Part shown: positions 11,690-23,800 of the stretch, one piece after another
Position numbering within the stretch: position 1 is the first letter of the stretch
Layout of the letters: each line of letters opens with the position of its first letter
Origin: Hydrangea macrophylla
Taxonomy: Eukaryota; Streptophyta; Magnoliopsida; Cornales; Hydrangeaceae
DNA: 64,000 nt
Reading direction: 5' to 3'
Assembly (NCBI GenBank): GCA_033977485.1
Contig: CM066985.1
Location: 72,835,045-72,899,044 of the forward strand
Notes under the pieces: generated by a model
What the model saw: the letters and a program-made list of their open reading frames with translations, nothing else
Told to the model about the DNA's origin: nothing
The model's database searches: none
Position numbers and translations under genes: made by a program

Positions 11690-12050
11690 ATCTGGCAACT
11701 CAGCTGGGGATTTTTATTTTTAAAACAAAATAATACAAAGGTTTGACTCATATGAAGCATCCTTAAAATCATCTTTTCACTGTGTCTGGTTCACGGCATT
11801 GCACTTCTGCATTTCCCCCCTGACTGTGTCTGAAACGCGGCGCTGACAATGTTCAGGTCTTGTTGTGCCAGGGCACAAGTCACCATTGATACTGTACCTT
11901 CCAAGGTATATAAAAAAGAGTAACAACTTCTGTACTGTCTCCCTGATGCTATATTGGAACTCTCATCAATGGACCCTCTTTGACTAAACCCAGCCTTTGC
12001 ATATAGATTCCTGTAGAACCTTTCATAGGACTGTTCATTTATCTTTTTAG
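11690..12050 (+). other. PBS and leader start of the old Tat element
   Basis: TGGCAACTCAGCTGGGGA (11693-11710) directly follows the LTR and aligns with the PBS at 16896 of the younger element. The leader continues with sequence matching 16911-17260. At 12050 it is interrupted by the solo LTR and resumes at 15345. The ORFs here are not convincing genes. Confidence 0.8.
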
Positions 12051-12919
12051 GATAGTGTAGACACCCCATTTTGTCGGCTATCAGATTTAGGAGACCCATA
12101 GCTTGGTGGTTCACAATGATCGTAAAAGGCTCAAAAGGACTCCTGGAAGTCGGCTCTATCTCCCAGAATGCTCAGAATGACCAAAATGCCCCTGAAAGCC
12201 CAGAAACTCCCAGATTTGGTCCCGAAGTTCTGAAAACATGCTATGTCATAAGAAAAGCGATAAAATGAGAAATTGGTGAAATCGTCAGCTCCCAGAAACC
12301 CCCGGAAGTCCCGGAAGCTCCCGAAAAGTCCCCGTTGACCGGTTTGACCAAGGTTTGACTAGGTTTGACCAAGGTTTGACCAGGTTTGACCAAGTTTGAC
12401 CAAAATTGTCCGAATTCACCAGAATCATTTTAAATCATGAAAAAAGTGTTAAAACAATTGCCAAAAGAAAATCGAGCGAAAACATCAGCTCCCGGGAACT
12501 CCCGGAGGTTTCCAGAACTTCCCGGGAATCCCAGGTTTGACCAGTTTGACCAAGATTTGACTTTGGAAACAGGGCGCCGAAATAATTTTTAAATATTTTT
12601 TATGGATACTAGAGGTCAATAGCTTTCCAACGGTATATCGCACATAATTTCTGGTTTTAAAACGAATTTATTATGAATTTCCAAAGCCGGAAAAGGCGAT
12701 CAAATCGGCTTTTATCGCGAACACCGTAAAACTTTTCAAAGTGACCTATCCCCGAACTATTTTTTATGTAAAGTGGACCCCATTACCTTTCCAACGGTAT
12801 ATCACAACCTCAATTTGGAGTTCGTACACATTTTCTGTGAATTTCGGACGAAATAGGGCCTTTTCGCGAATACCAGAACTTCAGGGGGCCTAAACAGCAT
12901 TATCTGGACGGGGGAGGAG

Positions 12920-12980
12920 CAGTGCCGCCGCGGCACTGGCCTAGTGCCACCGCGGCACTGGCCCAGTGCCGCCGCGGCAG
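12920..12980. repeat. GC-rich palindromes in U3 of the solo LTR
   Basis: CAGTGCCGCCGCGGCACTG (12920-12938) is a perfect 9-bp-stem inverted repeat around one base. An imperfect copy lies at 12942-12960 and a clipped copy at 12964-12980. They sit about 150-200 bp upstream of the TATA box. The 3' LTR at 31867-31905 has two units instead of three; the LTR at 54649 has a mutated set from 55535. Confidence 0.9.
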
Positions 12981-13125
12981 TCCCCTCCAGAGCAGTGTAT
13001 TTTTGTAAATAGTTTTGTGGTCCCATTTTGATTAATTAAAAGCCAAAACGACATAGTTTTATGATTTCAGATATTTGGAGCCAATGGGAATACTTTCTAA
13101 ATCCCAAAACCACCCCAAGTTGGCC

Positions 13126-13133
13126 TATATAAA
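13126..13133 (+). promoter_or_regulatory. TATA box of the solo Tat LTR
   Basis: TATATAAA within GGCCTATATAAACACC, conserved in the LTRs at 32051 and 55742. This marks the probable U3/R border, with transcription expected about 30 bp downstream. Confidence 0.75.
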
Positions 13134-15344
13134 CACCCCATTACTCTTCATTTTGGGGGAGTCAAATACAGGTTTAAGAAAAGTTTGGGAGAGAAAGTTG
13201 TAGAGATAAGGTTAGAGTAGAGAGAAAAGAAGCTTTCTTCTTTGATTTTCAAAACAAAAAGTGAGTTCTGACTTTGTTTCTACCTCATTACTCCTATTTA
13301 CTTCAACATTCAATACACCCAACCACCATTTTAGTGAGCATTTAAGAGAGTGGAAGCTTCTTCCATGTCCAATGTCATTACATATGAGTGAAACATCATG
13401 CTACAAGTTCAATACTTCATGAATATCATCTATTGATCATCATCTACTTGCTTGTTTATTTATTGTTTATCTCTTCTTATCTCATTTCTTTTTGATTTTT
13501 CTTTATTTACTTACTAGTTCATCATCATCTAAGTGATGACATGAAGTTTGGGGTGAGTGAATCCTTATGGATAGTAGCTCTTGACCTCAAAAACATGTTT
13601 GATAGATGATGATCATAACCTCAATACTTCCAAGGTATCCTTGAAGTGTATTGAAGTTATGCTCAAATAAAAAATAAGTTTCTCCAACAATCTTGGAGGT
13701 TCTTAATGATGAGTTGAATGTTGGCATTTTAAGTGGTTATAATCTTTATTGAGTATTAAAAATGCACTTTCAAAACCTCTATTTCAAAACCCCCCTCAAT
13801 CCCTCTTATTTTGATTTCAAGAAAGAAAACCTCATTTTTCCCAAAATCTTCAAAACAGTGAGTTAAAACAGTGAGTGAGCTGAGTTCAAAGATTTCTCTA
13901 GAACTCAATACTCAACATATAGATGCAAGGCCACTTGGAAAGTCTTCCTAACTCATTGGAGAACACCCATGATTTTTGGTTTGGCTTGGAAGTACTTGAA
14001 AATGGTCCATTTGGACCCAAACATTCCTTCCAAACATTCTGCCTCTACTGTCACAGCAGCTTGACTAACTTACAACTTCTTTTTCAGAAATATTTTCCAA
14101 ACGGGGTGGTCCCAACTTATTTTTCCCTTAAACGTCAATGTCTTAGGGAACTGGCTGTATAAAATGGGCCCCTAGATCATTCGTTTTCATTTTCTAAGAT
14201 TTTTCAACATTTCAGTCGACAGTACGGACTCTGTTTCTGAGTGACCTCTGTTGTTCATATGATTTCTCTCAATCTGTGATAGTTATTAAAGATTGGCTTT
14301 TTGGGTAGTGTTCTAGACACAATAAGGAACATCTCCATAAAAAATCATGTATTAAAAACATTCCTAACCCCTCTTTTCAATTTTCCCAAGATCATGCTAC
14401 TGTTCTGTCCACTATTCACAGCAAGCACATTTTAACTTTTATTCCTTGATTTGATGCTTATATGTATTTCAAATTAGTTCATATCTTAGGAAGTACTTCA
14501 TACTACATTTGTACACATCCCATGTTGATTTAATTCATCCATTTATACACATTTTAGACTTCTAAGTCATTCTAGGAATCCATGAACACAAAGCACACTA
14601 CAACCTTGGCACATTCTATATACATACATTGCATCCATGCAAGATTTGGGGCCTTCATGGCTCCTAATCTAAGAAGATTATAAGGAATGAACTTGATCAC
14701 ACGTTCATGCTTCCCCCGATCTAATCATCCTTTCTCATCCATCCCGGGGATTGAGAGGTCTTCTTTTTTTTCTCAAAGATTAACATGCATCATACTAGCT
14801 TGCTAAGCATATTTTGATTTCTTTGTTTATTTGTTTCAAGAACAATTCGTGTCCCCCTTTAGATTAGGAAACTTAATTACTTGATACATGATTAGACGAT
14901 TTTTCCTAGGATTATTTGTGTGATTTTCACTTTACATTGCATGATATTCGACTTAGATCTTATGAATGATATCTTATCTTTTGATTTTCAATTTCAAGAT
15001 TCTTATATGATGTAATATACTATCATAGTATTATTTGTCGAACCAAACATAGTATAAGATGATTATTTGGATGCTAATTGAGGCCCGTCGAGAGGCGGGG
15101 CGAGTTGAGGGTGTTTTAGTCGTGACAAAGGCTCCTTCCTCTCTCGTACCAAAACCCCGAGCCAAGTTCTTTGGTTATGAAGGACCGGTGCCCTTTATCC
15201 GTTTGGGTGAGTCAAATTTGGGTTTCTTGGTTCCCTAAAGACCAAGTGGCGACTCTGTATCTGTTTTCAACAGACCCTTTTATCTTTCTTTGATCAAAAT
15301 CAAACAAGTTTCAAAACAAAAGTGGTGGAATCCCGGTATCCACA

Positions 15345-16346
15345 GATAGGATTATGTGATATAACTATTGTATGCCCTGGTGGGATTACCTACGCAGTGT
15401 AGATGCTTATATGGCATAGATTAGAACCTATTTCTCATGATTCCCAAGGCAATCACTCAATGTTCACAAAGATATACACCGCAAACCATTTTTGTTGGTC
15501 CTAAGACATAGGAGTATGAGAACTTGCTAGACAGTATGATCACCATCATATTCGACCAGTTTCTCCCAGAAACTCTATCCAACTCGTCCAGATATAACCA
15601 GCTTCTCCCAGAAACTCTGTCCAACTTACCAGTTATGACCAGTTTCTCCTAGAACTCTGTCCAACTTACCAGATATTACCAGTTTCTCCCAAAAACTTTG
15701 TCCAACTCATCCAGATATAACCAATTTTTCCTAAAAACTCTGTCCAACTTACCCAGATATAACCAGTTTCTCCCAGAAACTCTGCCCAACTTATCCAGAT
15801 ATAACTAGTTTCTCCCAGAAACTCTATCCATATTACCCAGATATAATCAGTTTTTCCCAGAAAGCTCTGTCCAAACTTCTTGAAATATCCTGGAAATCCT
15901 TGTTATCCCTTGGTGATCATACAGAAAAGTAAAGTTAGCACACTCTGTATGGCTATGACCTTACTTGTTTAAACTGCTATCTGCTAGAAATAGGAGCATC
16001 ATGTAGATTAGGTCTTGCATTCGCATGATTGTCTCATTTGCATGCACCCTTCCTGTCAGTCTGCACGCACTGTTTCTGTCAGTTTGTATACAAGTCAGTC
16101 TACGTTTGTTAACATCACTATCATTTATCTGTCCAAAGTAGTCAGTGTCAGAATCTGATATAATACTCTCAAATTTGTAGGCCACTATAGATTCCCAAAG
16201 TCAGCAGCCATGATCCTTGTCTTGGGTCAAAAATTAAGATAATCGTTTGGTCAGAATTAGCCCGACAAGCTATTTCAACATGAACCAGGAAGAGTTCAAA
16301 AACAAGGTTACGAGTTGGGAGCAACCATAAGCCAGCAGTCCGACAG
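15345..16346 (+). pseudogene. Old Tat leader and first codons of gag, duplicated at 34270
   Basis: After the solo LTR the old leader continues from its GATAG duplicate. It includes degenerate tandem repeats built on CAGTTTCTCCCAGAAACTC (about 15557-15880). A gag start lies at ATG 16280 (MNQEEFKNKV), in the position of ATG 18185 of the younger element. The sequence breaks inside gag at about 16346 and joins LTR sequence (see 16345-16892). Nearly the same kilobase recurs at 34270-35268 and there continues into gag. Confidence 0.85.
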
Positions 16347-16892
16347 CTTGCTAAGCATATTTTGATTTCTTTGTTTATTTGTTTCAAGAACAATTCGTGT
16401 CCCCCTTTAGATTAGGAAACTTAATTACTTGATACATGATTAGACGATTTTTCCTAGGATTATTTGTGTGATTTTCACTTTACATTGCATGATATTCGAC
16501 TTAGATCTTATGAATGATATCTTATCTTTTGATTTTTAATTTCAAGATTCTTATGTGATGTAATATACTATCATAGTATTATTTGTCGAACCAAACATAG
16601 TATAAGATGATTATTTGGATGCTAATTGAGGCCCGTCGAGAGGCGGGGCGAGTTGAGGGTGTTTTAGTCGTGACAAAGGCTCCTTCCTCTCTCGTACCAA
16701 AACCCCGAGCCAAGTTCTTTGGTTATGAAGGACCGGTGCCCTTTATCCGTTTGGGTGAGTCAAATTTGGGTTTCTTGGTTCCCTAAAGACCAAGTGGCGA
16801 CTCTGTATCTGTTTTCAACAGACCCTTTTATCTTTCTTTGATCAAAATCAAACAAGTTTCAAAACAAAAGTGGTGGAATCCCGGTATCCACA
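16345..16892 (+). mobile_element. Truncated 5' LTR of the main Tat element
   Basis: Only the last ~550 bp of the LTR are present, matching 14800-15344 and 33722-34269 and ending GGTATCCACA right before the PBS. Its left side joins gag sequence of the old Tat element with about 3 bp of shared sequence (AGC), so this is a rearrangement breakpoint, not an insertion border. Confidence 0.88.
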
Positions 16893-16895
16893 ATC

Positions 16896-16913
16896 TGGCG
16901 ACTCTGCTGGGGA
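16896..16913 (+). other. Primer-binding site of the main Tat element
   Basis: TGGCGACTCTGCTGGGGA lies 3 nt after the LTR end. Its leading TGG pairs with a tRNA CCA end, and the rest should pair with the acceptor stem and T arm. I could not identify the tRNA with certainty. The old copy at 11693 differs at a few bases. Confidence 0.78.
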
Positions 16914-18184
16914 TTTTTATTTTAAAACAAAATAATACAGAGGTTTGACTCATAAGAAGCATCCTTAAAATCATCTTTTTACTGTGTATGGTTCACCGCA
17001 TTGCACTCTGCATTTTACCCTCTCGACTGTGTCTGAAACGCGGCGCTGACATTGTTCAGGTCTTGCTGTGCCAGGGCATAAGTCACCGTTGATACTGTAC
17101 CTTCCAAGGTATATCAAAAAGAGTAAAAACCTTCGTACTGTCTCCCTGACGGTATATTGGAACTCTCGTCAACGGACCCTCTTTGACTAAACCCAGCCTT
17201 TGCATATAGATTCCTGTAGAACCTTTCATAGGACTGTTCGTTTATCTTTTCAGATAGGACAATGTGATATAACTGCTGTATGCCCTGACGGGATTACCTG
17301 CGCGGTGTAGACGCTTATGTGGCATAGAACAGAACCTCTTTCTTATGATTCCCAAGGCAATCACTCACATGAGATTACATTGAGTTGACCTGCCTAGGCA
17401 CCATGACAAGGATGTCTGCTCCATGCTCACAAAGATATACACCGCAAACTTTGTTTATTGGTCCTAAGACATAGGAGTATGAAAACCTGCTAGACGGTAT
17501 GATCACTATCACCATATTAGCCAGTTTCTCCCAGAAACTCTGTCCAGATATCCCAGATATAACCATATTAACCAGTTTCTCCCAGAAACTCTGTCCAGAT
17601 ATCCCAGATATAACCACATTAACTAGTTTCTCCCAGAAACTCTGTCCAGATATCCCAGATATAACCACATTAACCAGTTTCTCTCAAAAACTCTGTCCAT
17701 ATATCCCAGATATAACCACATTAACCAGTTTCTCCCAGAAACTCTGTCCAGATATCCCAGATATAACCATATTAACCAGTTTCTCCCAGAAACTCTGTCC
17801 AAAATTACCCGAAGTATCCCGGCAATCCCTGTTATCCTTTGGTGATCATACTGGAAAGTAAGATTAGCACACTCTGTATGGTTAGGACCTTATTTGTTTA
17901 ACTGCTATCTGTTAGAAATAGGAGTGCCATATAGATTAGGGCTTACATCCGCATGCTTGTCCCATTTGCATGCACCATTCCCCATCAATCTGCACGCACT
18001 CTCTTGAGTCGGTCCACATCACTATTTTTGTCTGTCTAAAGTCACCACTGTCAAGATCTAATCTAGTCCTCTCAAAATCTATCAGGTCAGTATAGATTCC
18101 CAAGGTCAGCAGTCAGGGTCCTCTTCGTGGGTCAGGAGTTCGGATAATCGATTAATCAGAATCAGCCCGACAGCTTACTTCAGT
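16914..18184 (+). other. Leader of the main Tat element with 51-bp tandem repeats
   Basis: About 1.27 kb between PBS and the gag ATG. Positions 17521-17826 hold six 51-bp units starting at 17521, 17572, 17623, 17674, 17725 and 17776, each built on CCAGTTTCTCCCAGAAACTC and CAGATATCCCAGATATAACC. The core TTTCTCCCAGAAA is an imperfect inverted repeat that could fold in RNA. Because 51 is a multiple of three, an open frame of 17-residue repeats exists here; I regard it as a by-product. No other gene is seen. Confidence 0.85.
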
Positions 18185-19592
18185 ATGAATAGGGAAGAGT
18201 TGGAAAACAAGGTTACTGAATTGGGAGCGACCATAAGCCAGCAGTCCGACAGCCTAGCCCAAGTTCTGAAATTCATGGAAGAACTGAAGCAGCGGCGGCC
18301 ACAACCTCCGCCCGGATTTCCACCACCGGAATTTGAACTACCCCCACCCGAGAATAATGGGGAAGAAGACTGGTTTCAGGGGGTCCCACCGTTCGCATAC
18401 GAGAAAAAGCTCCAAGAAAAGATGGACAAGGTTGACAAACTGGAAAGCGTGCTCAGGAAAAGCAAGGGTATCGATGATTACATGCTAGACCTGGAAGGCC
18501 TCTTCGAGCCTGTCAAGCTGAAACTGCCAGAGAATTTCAAGATGCCTGCCATCGACCGTTTTGACGGAACTGGGAATCCGAAGAGTCATGTGAAGCTATG
18601 CATAAGTATCTTCCAGTCCATGGGTTGTACCCACGAACACATTGCGATGTTGTTCCCGCAAAGTCTGCACTATCGTGGTTCTTAACTCTGGAAGCCTCCA
18701 AAACCCGGGCCTGGGAAGACATCGTTCGAGTCTTCATTGATCACTACTCCTACAATCAAGAGCTGGATGTCACCATCAAGGATTTGGAAACAACCCGGCA
18801 AAGCATCAATGAATCCTTCGCTGCATTTCTGAGGAGATGGAGGAACAAGGTAGCCCAAATGACCCACCGGCCAATCGAAAAGAACAGGTAAGGATGCTCA
18901 TCCGGAATCTGCAGCCCCTCTACCATGAGAAATTATTTTACCAATCCATCTCCACCTTTGAGGAGTTGTTTGAAGTCGAAACCCGGATTGAAGACGCTAT
19001 CAGAGAAGGAAAGATAAAAAGGGAAGAGCCCTCGAGTCAGTCCAGAAGACCTAACTACTCCAGGAATCCCCCGGATGTCAATGCCCTTAGCAGCCAACCC
19101 ATGGCGTACCCTCTTAGGCCGTACCAACCCTCCAGCCAGGCAAACCCCTCCAATCGCCCCTTCCAAAAAAAGCCCCCTCGCAATTTTGCCAAGTTAGAAA
19201 TATCTCTCTCCTCAGCTTTAGACCGCCTCCTCAAAAAAGGCCATCTCCAACTACTCTAACCCCGAAACACCCCCCTCCCGCCAAACTGCGATATGTCCAA
19301 GCGGTGTACCTACCACCAAGCCCCAGGCCACAACACTAATGATTGCGTGCGCCTTCGCCATGACATTCAAGATCTTATTGACCGGAACATCATTGAGCCG
19401 CCACCAAAGCAGCCCCATATCACCCAAAATCCTCTACCAAACCACCAAAATGTCAACCTCATTGAGTCCAGCCCCGTACCCTTCAACCCTGCTACTTATA
19501 TCACCCCCCTAGGACAACCCTTGCCTTGCATTGACATCCCGGATTCTGTGGGAATTCATCTGATTGAAGGGGAGAATGACGAGTGGCAGCAA
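18185..19592 (+). pseudogene. gag: Gag of the main Tat element, frameshifted
   Basis: Starts at ATG 18185 (MNREELENKVTELGATISQQ). A proline-rich patch and the capsid region follow (NFKMPAIDRFDGTGNPKSHV, WEDIVRVFIDHYSYNQE, FAAFLRRWRNKVAQM). The frame changes near 18660, where about 10 bp are missing between two CGCA tracts compared with the related copy at 35690, and again near 18885 by 1 bp. A TAA at 19257-19259 and a TAG at 19593-19595 are in frame. The C-terminal part has the Tat-type zinc motif CTYHQAPGHNTNDC followed by RLRHDIQDLIDRNII. Gag packages the genomic RNA. With two frameshifts this copy cannot make full-length Gag. Confidence 0.88.
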
Positions 19593-19595
19593 TAG

Positions 19596-20753
19596 CTAGA
19601 CGATGAGCAAGACTTGTTCTTTCTGGAAGAGCACGATCTGAGGGTGGTAGACCTCAAATGGTATGATCCCAATGATGAAAGTGACGCTTCTATCTGGGAC
19701 GAGCCGGAGAAACCATATGTGGGAACGGAGTGTGATTGGTTCAAAAAGGACGGGACTGTAGAAGGACCTACTCCTGCTGAAATTGATCACCTGACCCGGT
19801 CAGGCCGTCACTACCAGCCTCTGCAGCCTACCACTGAAGCCATCGAGAAAGGTCCAGCTAAAGACAAGGGGAAGGGTAAGATGGATGAGGTCATCGAAGA
19901 AGATAATGAGCTGATCAAGCAGCTAAAGAAAACCCAAGCACATATCTCGATGTGGGACATCATGGTAACATCCTATAAGCACAGGCAAGCCGTGTTGAAT
20001 GCCTTGGCTGGGATCGAAGTCCCCATCGACGCCGCGCCGGAGGACATGGTAGCTTTCTTGGGTGCGCTTACCCCCAACCCAATCATTACATTTTCCGATG
20101 AGGACCTGCCACCAGAGGGATCCGCACATAACAAGGCATTATATATCACCGTGGGATGTAAGGGACAACAGGTGTCATTTTGCCTAGTCGACACGGGCTC
20201 GGCCTTAAATGTCTGTGCCCTGAGGACTGCCACCGCCTTGGGGGTCAATGTCCTTGACATCACGTCATCTGTGCAATCCATGAGGGCCTATGACAACACC
20301 AGGAGAAATGTGATGGGAACCGTTTCCCTCCAAATCCGGGTAGGATCCTTGGTGAGCACCGAAATTTTTCAGGTCATGGACATACCTGCCTCTTTCAACT
20401 TACTGATCGGAAGGCCCTGGTTACATGTCAACAAAGCCATATCGTCCACTGTGCATCAAATGATCAAGTACATCCATGAGAAGGAAGTGAAAATCATCCT
20501 CGATAATAGTTGGGGTAATGAAGCTTTCCCAAATTACGCTCCCATCTTTGAAATCCAAATACATGAGTTAGAAGAAGGAAAAATTGGAGGATTCTTCATA
20601 GAAGAAGTCCACATGATCAACGATGAACACAGGTTCCCTGAGATCCACTCTACGGTTGTCAACATCGTTCGCAAAATGAACTACTTCCCTGGAATGGGAT
20701 TGGGCCGACGCCAGCAAGGGATTCGAGAGTTCCCTCAGATCAAAGGACAATAG
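19596..20753 (+). CDS. Protease and G-patch-like region of the main Tat element
   Basis: Same frame as the end of gag (separated by TAG 19593-19595) and as pol (separated by TAG 20751-20753). The first methionine is at 19614. The N-terminal third is acidic linker with EIDHLTRSGRHYQP. The retropepsin core contains FCLVDTGSALN (catalytic DTG near residue 195) and closes with LLIGRPWLH, typical of Tat proteases that process the Gag-Pol polyprotein. MNYFPGMGLGRRQQGIREFP near the C-terminus resembles a G-patch motif, described between protease and RT in this lineage and possibly RNA-binding. The 33 codons after the TAG at 20751 stay open up to pol, so gag, protease and pol were probably one frame or separated by one suppressible stop. 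Confidence 0.85.
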   Translation, partial: LDDEQDLFFLEEHDLRVVDLKWYDPNDESDASIWDEPEKPYVGTECDWFKKDGTVEGPTPAEIDHLTRSGRHYQPLQPTTEAIEKGPAKDKGKGKMDEVIEEDNELIKQLKKTQAHISMWDIMVTSYKHRQAVLNALAGIEVPIDAAPEDMVAFLGALTPNPIITFSDEDLPPEGSAHNKALYITVGCKGQQVSFCLVDTGSALNVCALRTATALGVNVLDITSSVQSMRAYDNTRRNVMGTVSLQIRVGSLVSTEIFQVMDIPASFNLLIGRPWLHVNKAISSTVHQMIKYIHEKEVKIILDNSWGNEAFPNYAPIFEIQIHELEEGKIGGFFIEEVHMINDEHRFPEIHSTVVNIVRKMNYFPGMGLGRRQQGIREFPQIKGQ

Positions 20754-20852
20754 GGCACTTTCGGGCTAGGATACAAGCCCACTGAAGAAGACATCGAGCT
20801 ACAAAGGCCATGGAAGAAAAGGGTAAGGGGTCTCCCACCATACCGCAAGACA

Positions 20853-23800
20853 TTGAATGGACAATTCATCAAAGAAGGGGATGACTTCCCTTACTTTGGG
20901 TTCCCTGAACCCTGGATCCATCAAACCACTGGAAAAAGGCACCCTGGACTTGAAATCTTCGCTGACTATGAGAGGCCTCCATATCAAGATCCGTTCTATC
21001 CCGAAGAAATTGAGAAAACCCCAGAGGAAGACTGGTTGAAATACCTTGACACTGAAGCCATCGAGAAAATGTGGGAGGAATCCGCTGAGAAGAAGGAAGA
21101 AAAGAGGGCCAAGAGCCAAGATGATCAGATCAAGCCAACTGAGGAGGGTCTGAGCAACCAGGCTGTAGAGTCATCTGTCTGTGTCTCCCTATCCCCTGTT
21201 TCCCCGGAGTCTGTACTGCCGATTATCGAGTCTGTACCGGAGTCGGCTGCTGTAAGCCCACCATTGTCCAATGTAGTCACTTCACCTATCATGAATGAAA
21301 TGAAAAACGATTGTGCTTACTCCTCTGTGTCTAATACTTGTGAATGCACGGATCCCTCTGAGGATCTCCCAATTGAACTTAAGCAATTAATTGAAAAACC
21401 ACCTGCTTATGAAATAATCGAAGATACTTTATCAGTTAACCTAGGTGAAACAGATAATCCCCAAATTGTGCAAATTGGCTTAACTCTTAATAAAGAAGAA
21501 AAAGAAAAATTAACCCTCTTGCTAAAAGAATTCAAAGATGTTTTCGCTTGGTCTTACGAAGACATGCCTGGGGTCGACCCCAACATTGTCCAACATCATA
21601 TTCCCCTCCTCCCTAATTCTAAACCTGTCAAGCAGAAACTGAGGCGCATGAGGCCGGAGTGGGCACTCAAGGTTAAGGAAGAAGTGGAGAAGCAATTCAA
21701 GGCAGGATTCATCATTGTCACCGAATATCCAGAATGGGTTTCCAATATCGTGCCAGTCCCGAAAAAGGATGGAAAAGTTCGTGTGTGCGTCAACTTCCGT
21801 GATCTAAACAAAGCCAGTCCCAAGGATGACTTCCCGCTTCCCCACATCGACGTTTTAGTAGATAACACCGCAGGACATGAGCTACTATCATTCATGGATG
21901 GTTTCTCAGGGTATAATCAGATTCGTATGGCACCAGAAGATCGGGAAAAGACGACATTCACCACTCCCTGGGGGACCTACTATTATAGAGTAATGCCTTT
22001 CGGACTCAAGAATGCTGGGGCAACCTACCAAAGAGCTGCCACCACTCTGCTGCATGACATGATTCACAAAGAAGTAGAGGCGTACGTAGACGACATGATT
22101 GTGAAGTCCAAGGATAGAGAAGGACACCTAGTGGCACTGGAAAAGTTTTTTGAAAGGTTGCGTAAGTACAAGATGAGGTTGAATCCAAAGAAATGCACTT
22201 TCGGTGTGACCTCCGGTAAACTCTTGGGTTTCCTCATCACACAAAGGGGGATAGAGGTGGATCCCTCCAAGATCAAGGCAATCCTAGAAATGACACCACC
22301 ACAGAGTGAAAAAGAGGTAAGGGGGTTCTTCGGAAGAATCCAATTCATCAGCCGCTTCATTTCCAAGCTCACAACTACATGCGATCCTCTGTTCCGATTA
22401 TTGAGAAAAGGGGAGAAGTTCCAATGGGATGACCAATGCCAAGCCGCTTTCGACAAAATAAAAGCCTACCTTCAAAACCCACCTGTCCTCTTACCACCTA
22501 CGCCGCATAAGCCCTTATTCCTTTACCTATCTGTCTCCGAAAATGCCATGGGTTGCATGCTAGCCCAAGAAGGAGAAGAAAGCCACTCCGAAAAAGCCAT
22601 ATACTACCTCAGCAAGAGGATGACTGGGAATGAGCTCAACTACTCTGCCCTCGAAAAAATGTGTTGGGCCTTGGTTTGGTGCACCCGCCGACTGAGGCAC
22701 TACATGCTAGCCTTCCCGGTTGTGCTCATATCCCGCATGGATCCTCTAAAATACCTCCTCGAAAAACCTGCCCTGACCGGTCGTATATCCCGTTGGTTAC
22801 TTCTACTATCTGAATTCGATATCAAGTATGTTACAAGCAAATCGGTAAAAGGGAGAACCGTGGCCGAGCATCTTGCGGAACACGCCATTGACTCCGAAGA
22901 AAGTGGAGACTTCCCATTCCCGGACGAAAATATCATGGAAATCAAGGAAGAACAATGGAAGTTGTACTTTGATGGAGCAGCCAACATGAAAGGCTACGGG
23001 GTAGGAATAATCCTAGTATCACCAAACGGGGACCACACCCCACTGGCAGTCAAGCTCAATTATAACTCCACCAACAACACTGCTGAGTATGAAGCATGCA
23101 TTTTGGGGATGGAAGCGGCCATAGAATTGAGAATTCAAAAGCTAGATGTCTTCGGAGATTCGAATCTCATTGTGTCACAAGCCAGAGGGGAATGGAAGGT
23201 GAAGGAAGAGAGGTTGAAGCCCTACCACGACCATCTCAACGGACTCAAGAAGCACTTTAAGAGCATAACATTCTTCTACTTGCCTAGGGAAGAGAACCAG
23301 CTAGCTGATTCATTGGCTACCTTAGCCTCCATGATCAAAATTCCTGTGGGAGTCAGGATGATGCCTTTAGTAATTGAGCAAAGGTACGAGCCTCCGTTCA
23401 ACATGATCGCCACAATCGAAGCAGAAGAGAATGAAACACCATGGTATCAGGATGTCTGGAACTTCATAGAAAATGGAACGTACCCCCAAAAATCTACCGA
23501 AAAAGACAAAAGGGCCATTCAAAGATTCGCAGTGCAATTCATCATTTGCGGCGGGAAACTGTTGAAGAAAGGATACAACGGTCACAACCTGACTTGCTTG
23601 TTTGGGAAAAGCTCCAGAAGAATGATGGAAGAAATACACGAAGGGGTATGCGGCCCGCACATGAACGGTCACATGCTGGCCAAGAAAATCGTGAGGCAAG
23701 GGTACTACTGGACAACATTGGAGAAAGATTGTTGCGAATACGTGAGAAAGTGTCACAAGTGCCAAATCCATGCAAACATGATGCATGTACCACCATCCCT

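Larger units (their letters stand above)
12056..15344 (+). mobile_element. Solo Tat LTR with 5-bp target-site duplication GATAG
   Basis: The repeat starts TGTAGACACCCC and ends GGTATCCACA. It is flanked by GATAG at 12051-12055 and 15345-15349, with the old Tat leader on both sides, so both borders are exact. It is almost identical to the 3' LTR at 31002-34269; an obvious difference is one extra GC-palindrome unit near 12942. No internal sequence remains, as expected after recombination between two LTRs. It contains a TATA box (13126-13133) and the GC palindromes at 12920-12980. Confidence 0.93.

Noticed and set aside
13923..14162. 79-codon plus-strand frame in the Tat LTR, repeated at 32848-33087
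   Set aside because: Lies in LTR sequence, broken in the older copy near 56515; no domain seen.
15961..16185. 74-codon minus-strand frame repeated at 34886-35110
   Set aside because: Repeated only because the whole kilobase is duplicated; no recognisable product.
17499..17861. 120-codon frame of 17-residue repeats in the leader
   Set aside because: It exists because the DNA repeat is 51 bp; the related leaders do not keep it open.
22064..22456. Minus-strand frames opposite pol (for example 22064-22456 and 23367-23786)
   Set aside because: Shadows of the conserved pol frame, without domains or splice signals, unlike the antisense genes at 25480-29116.
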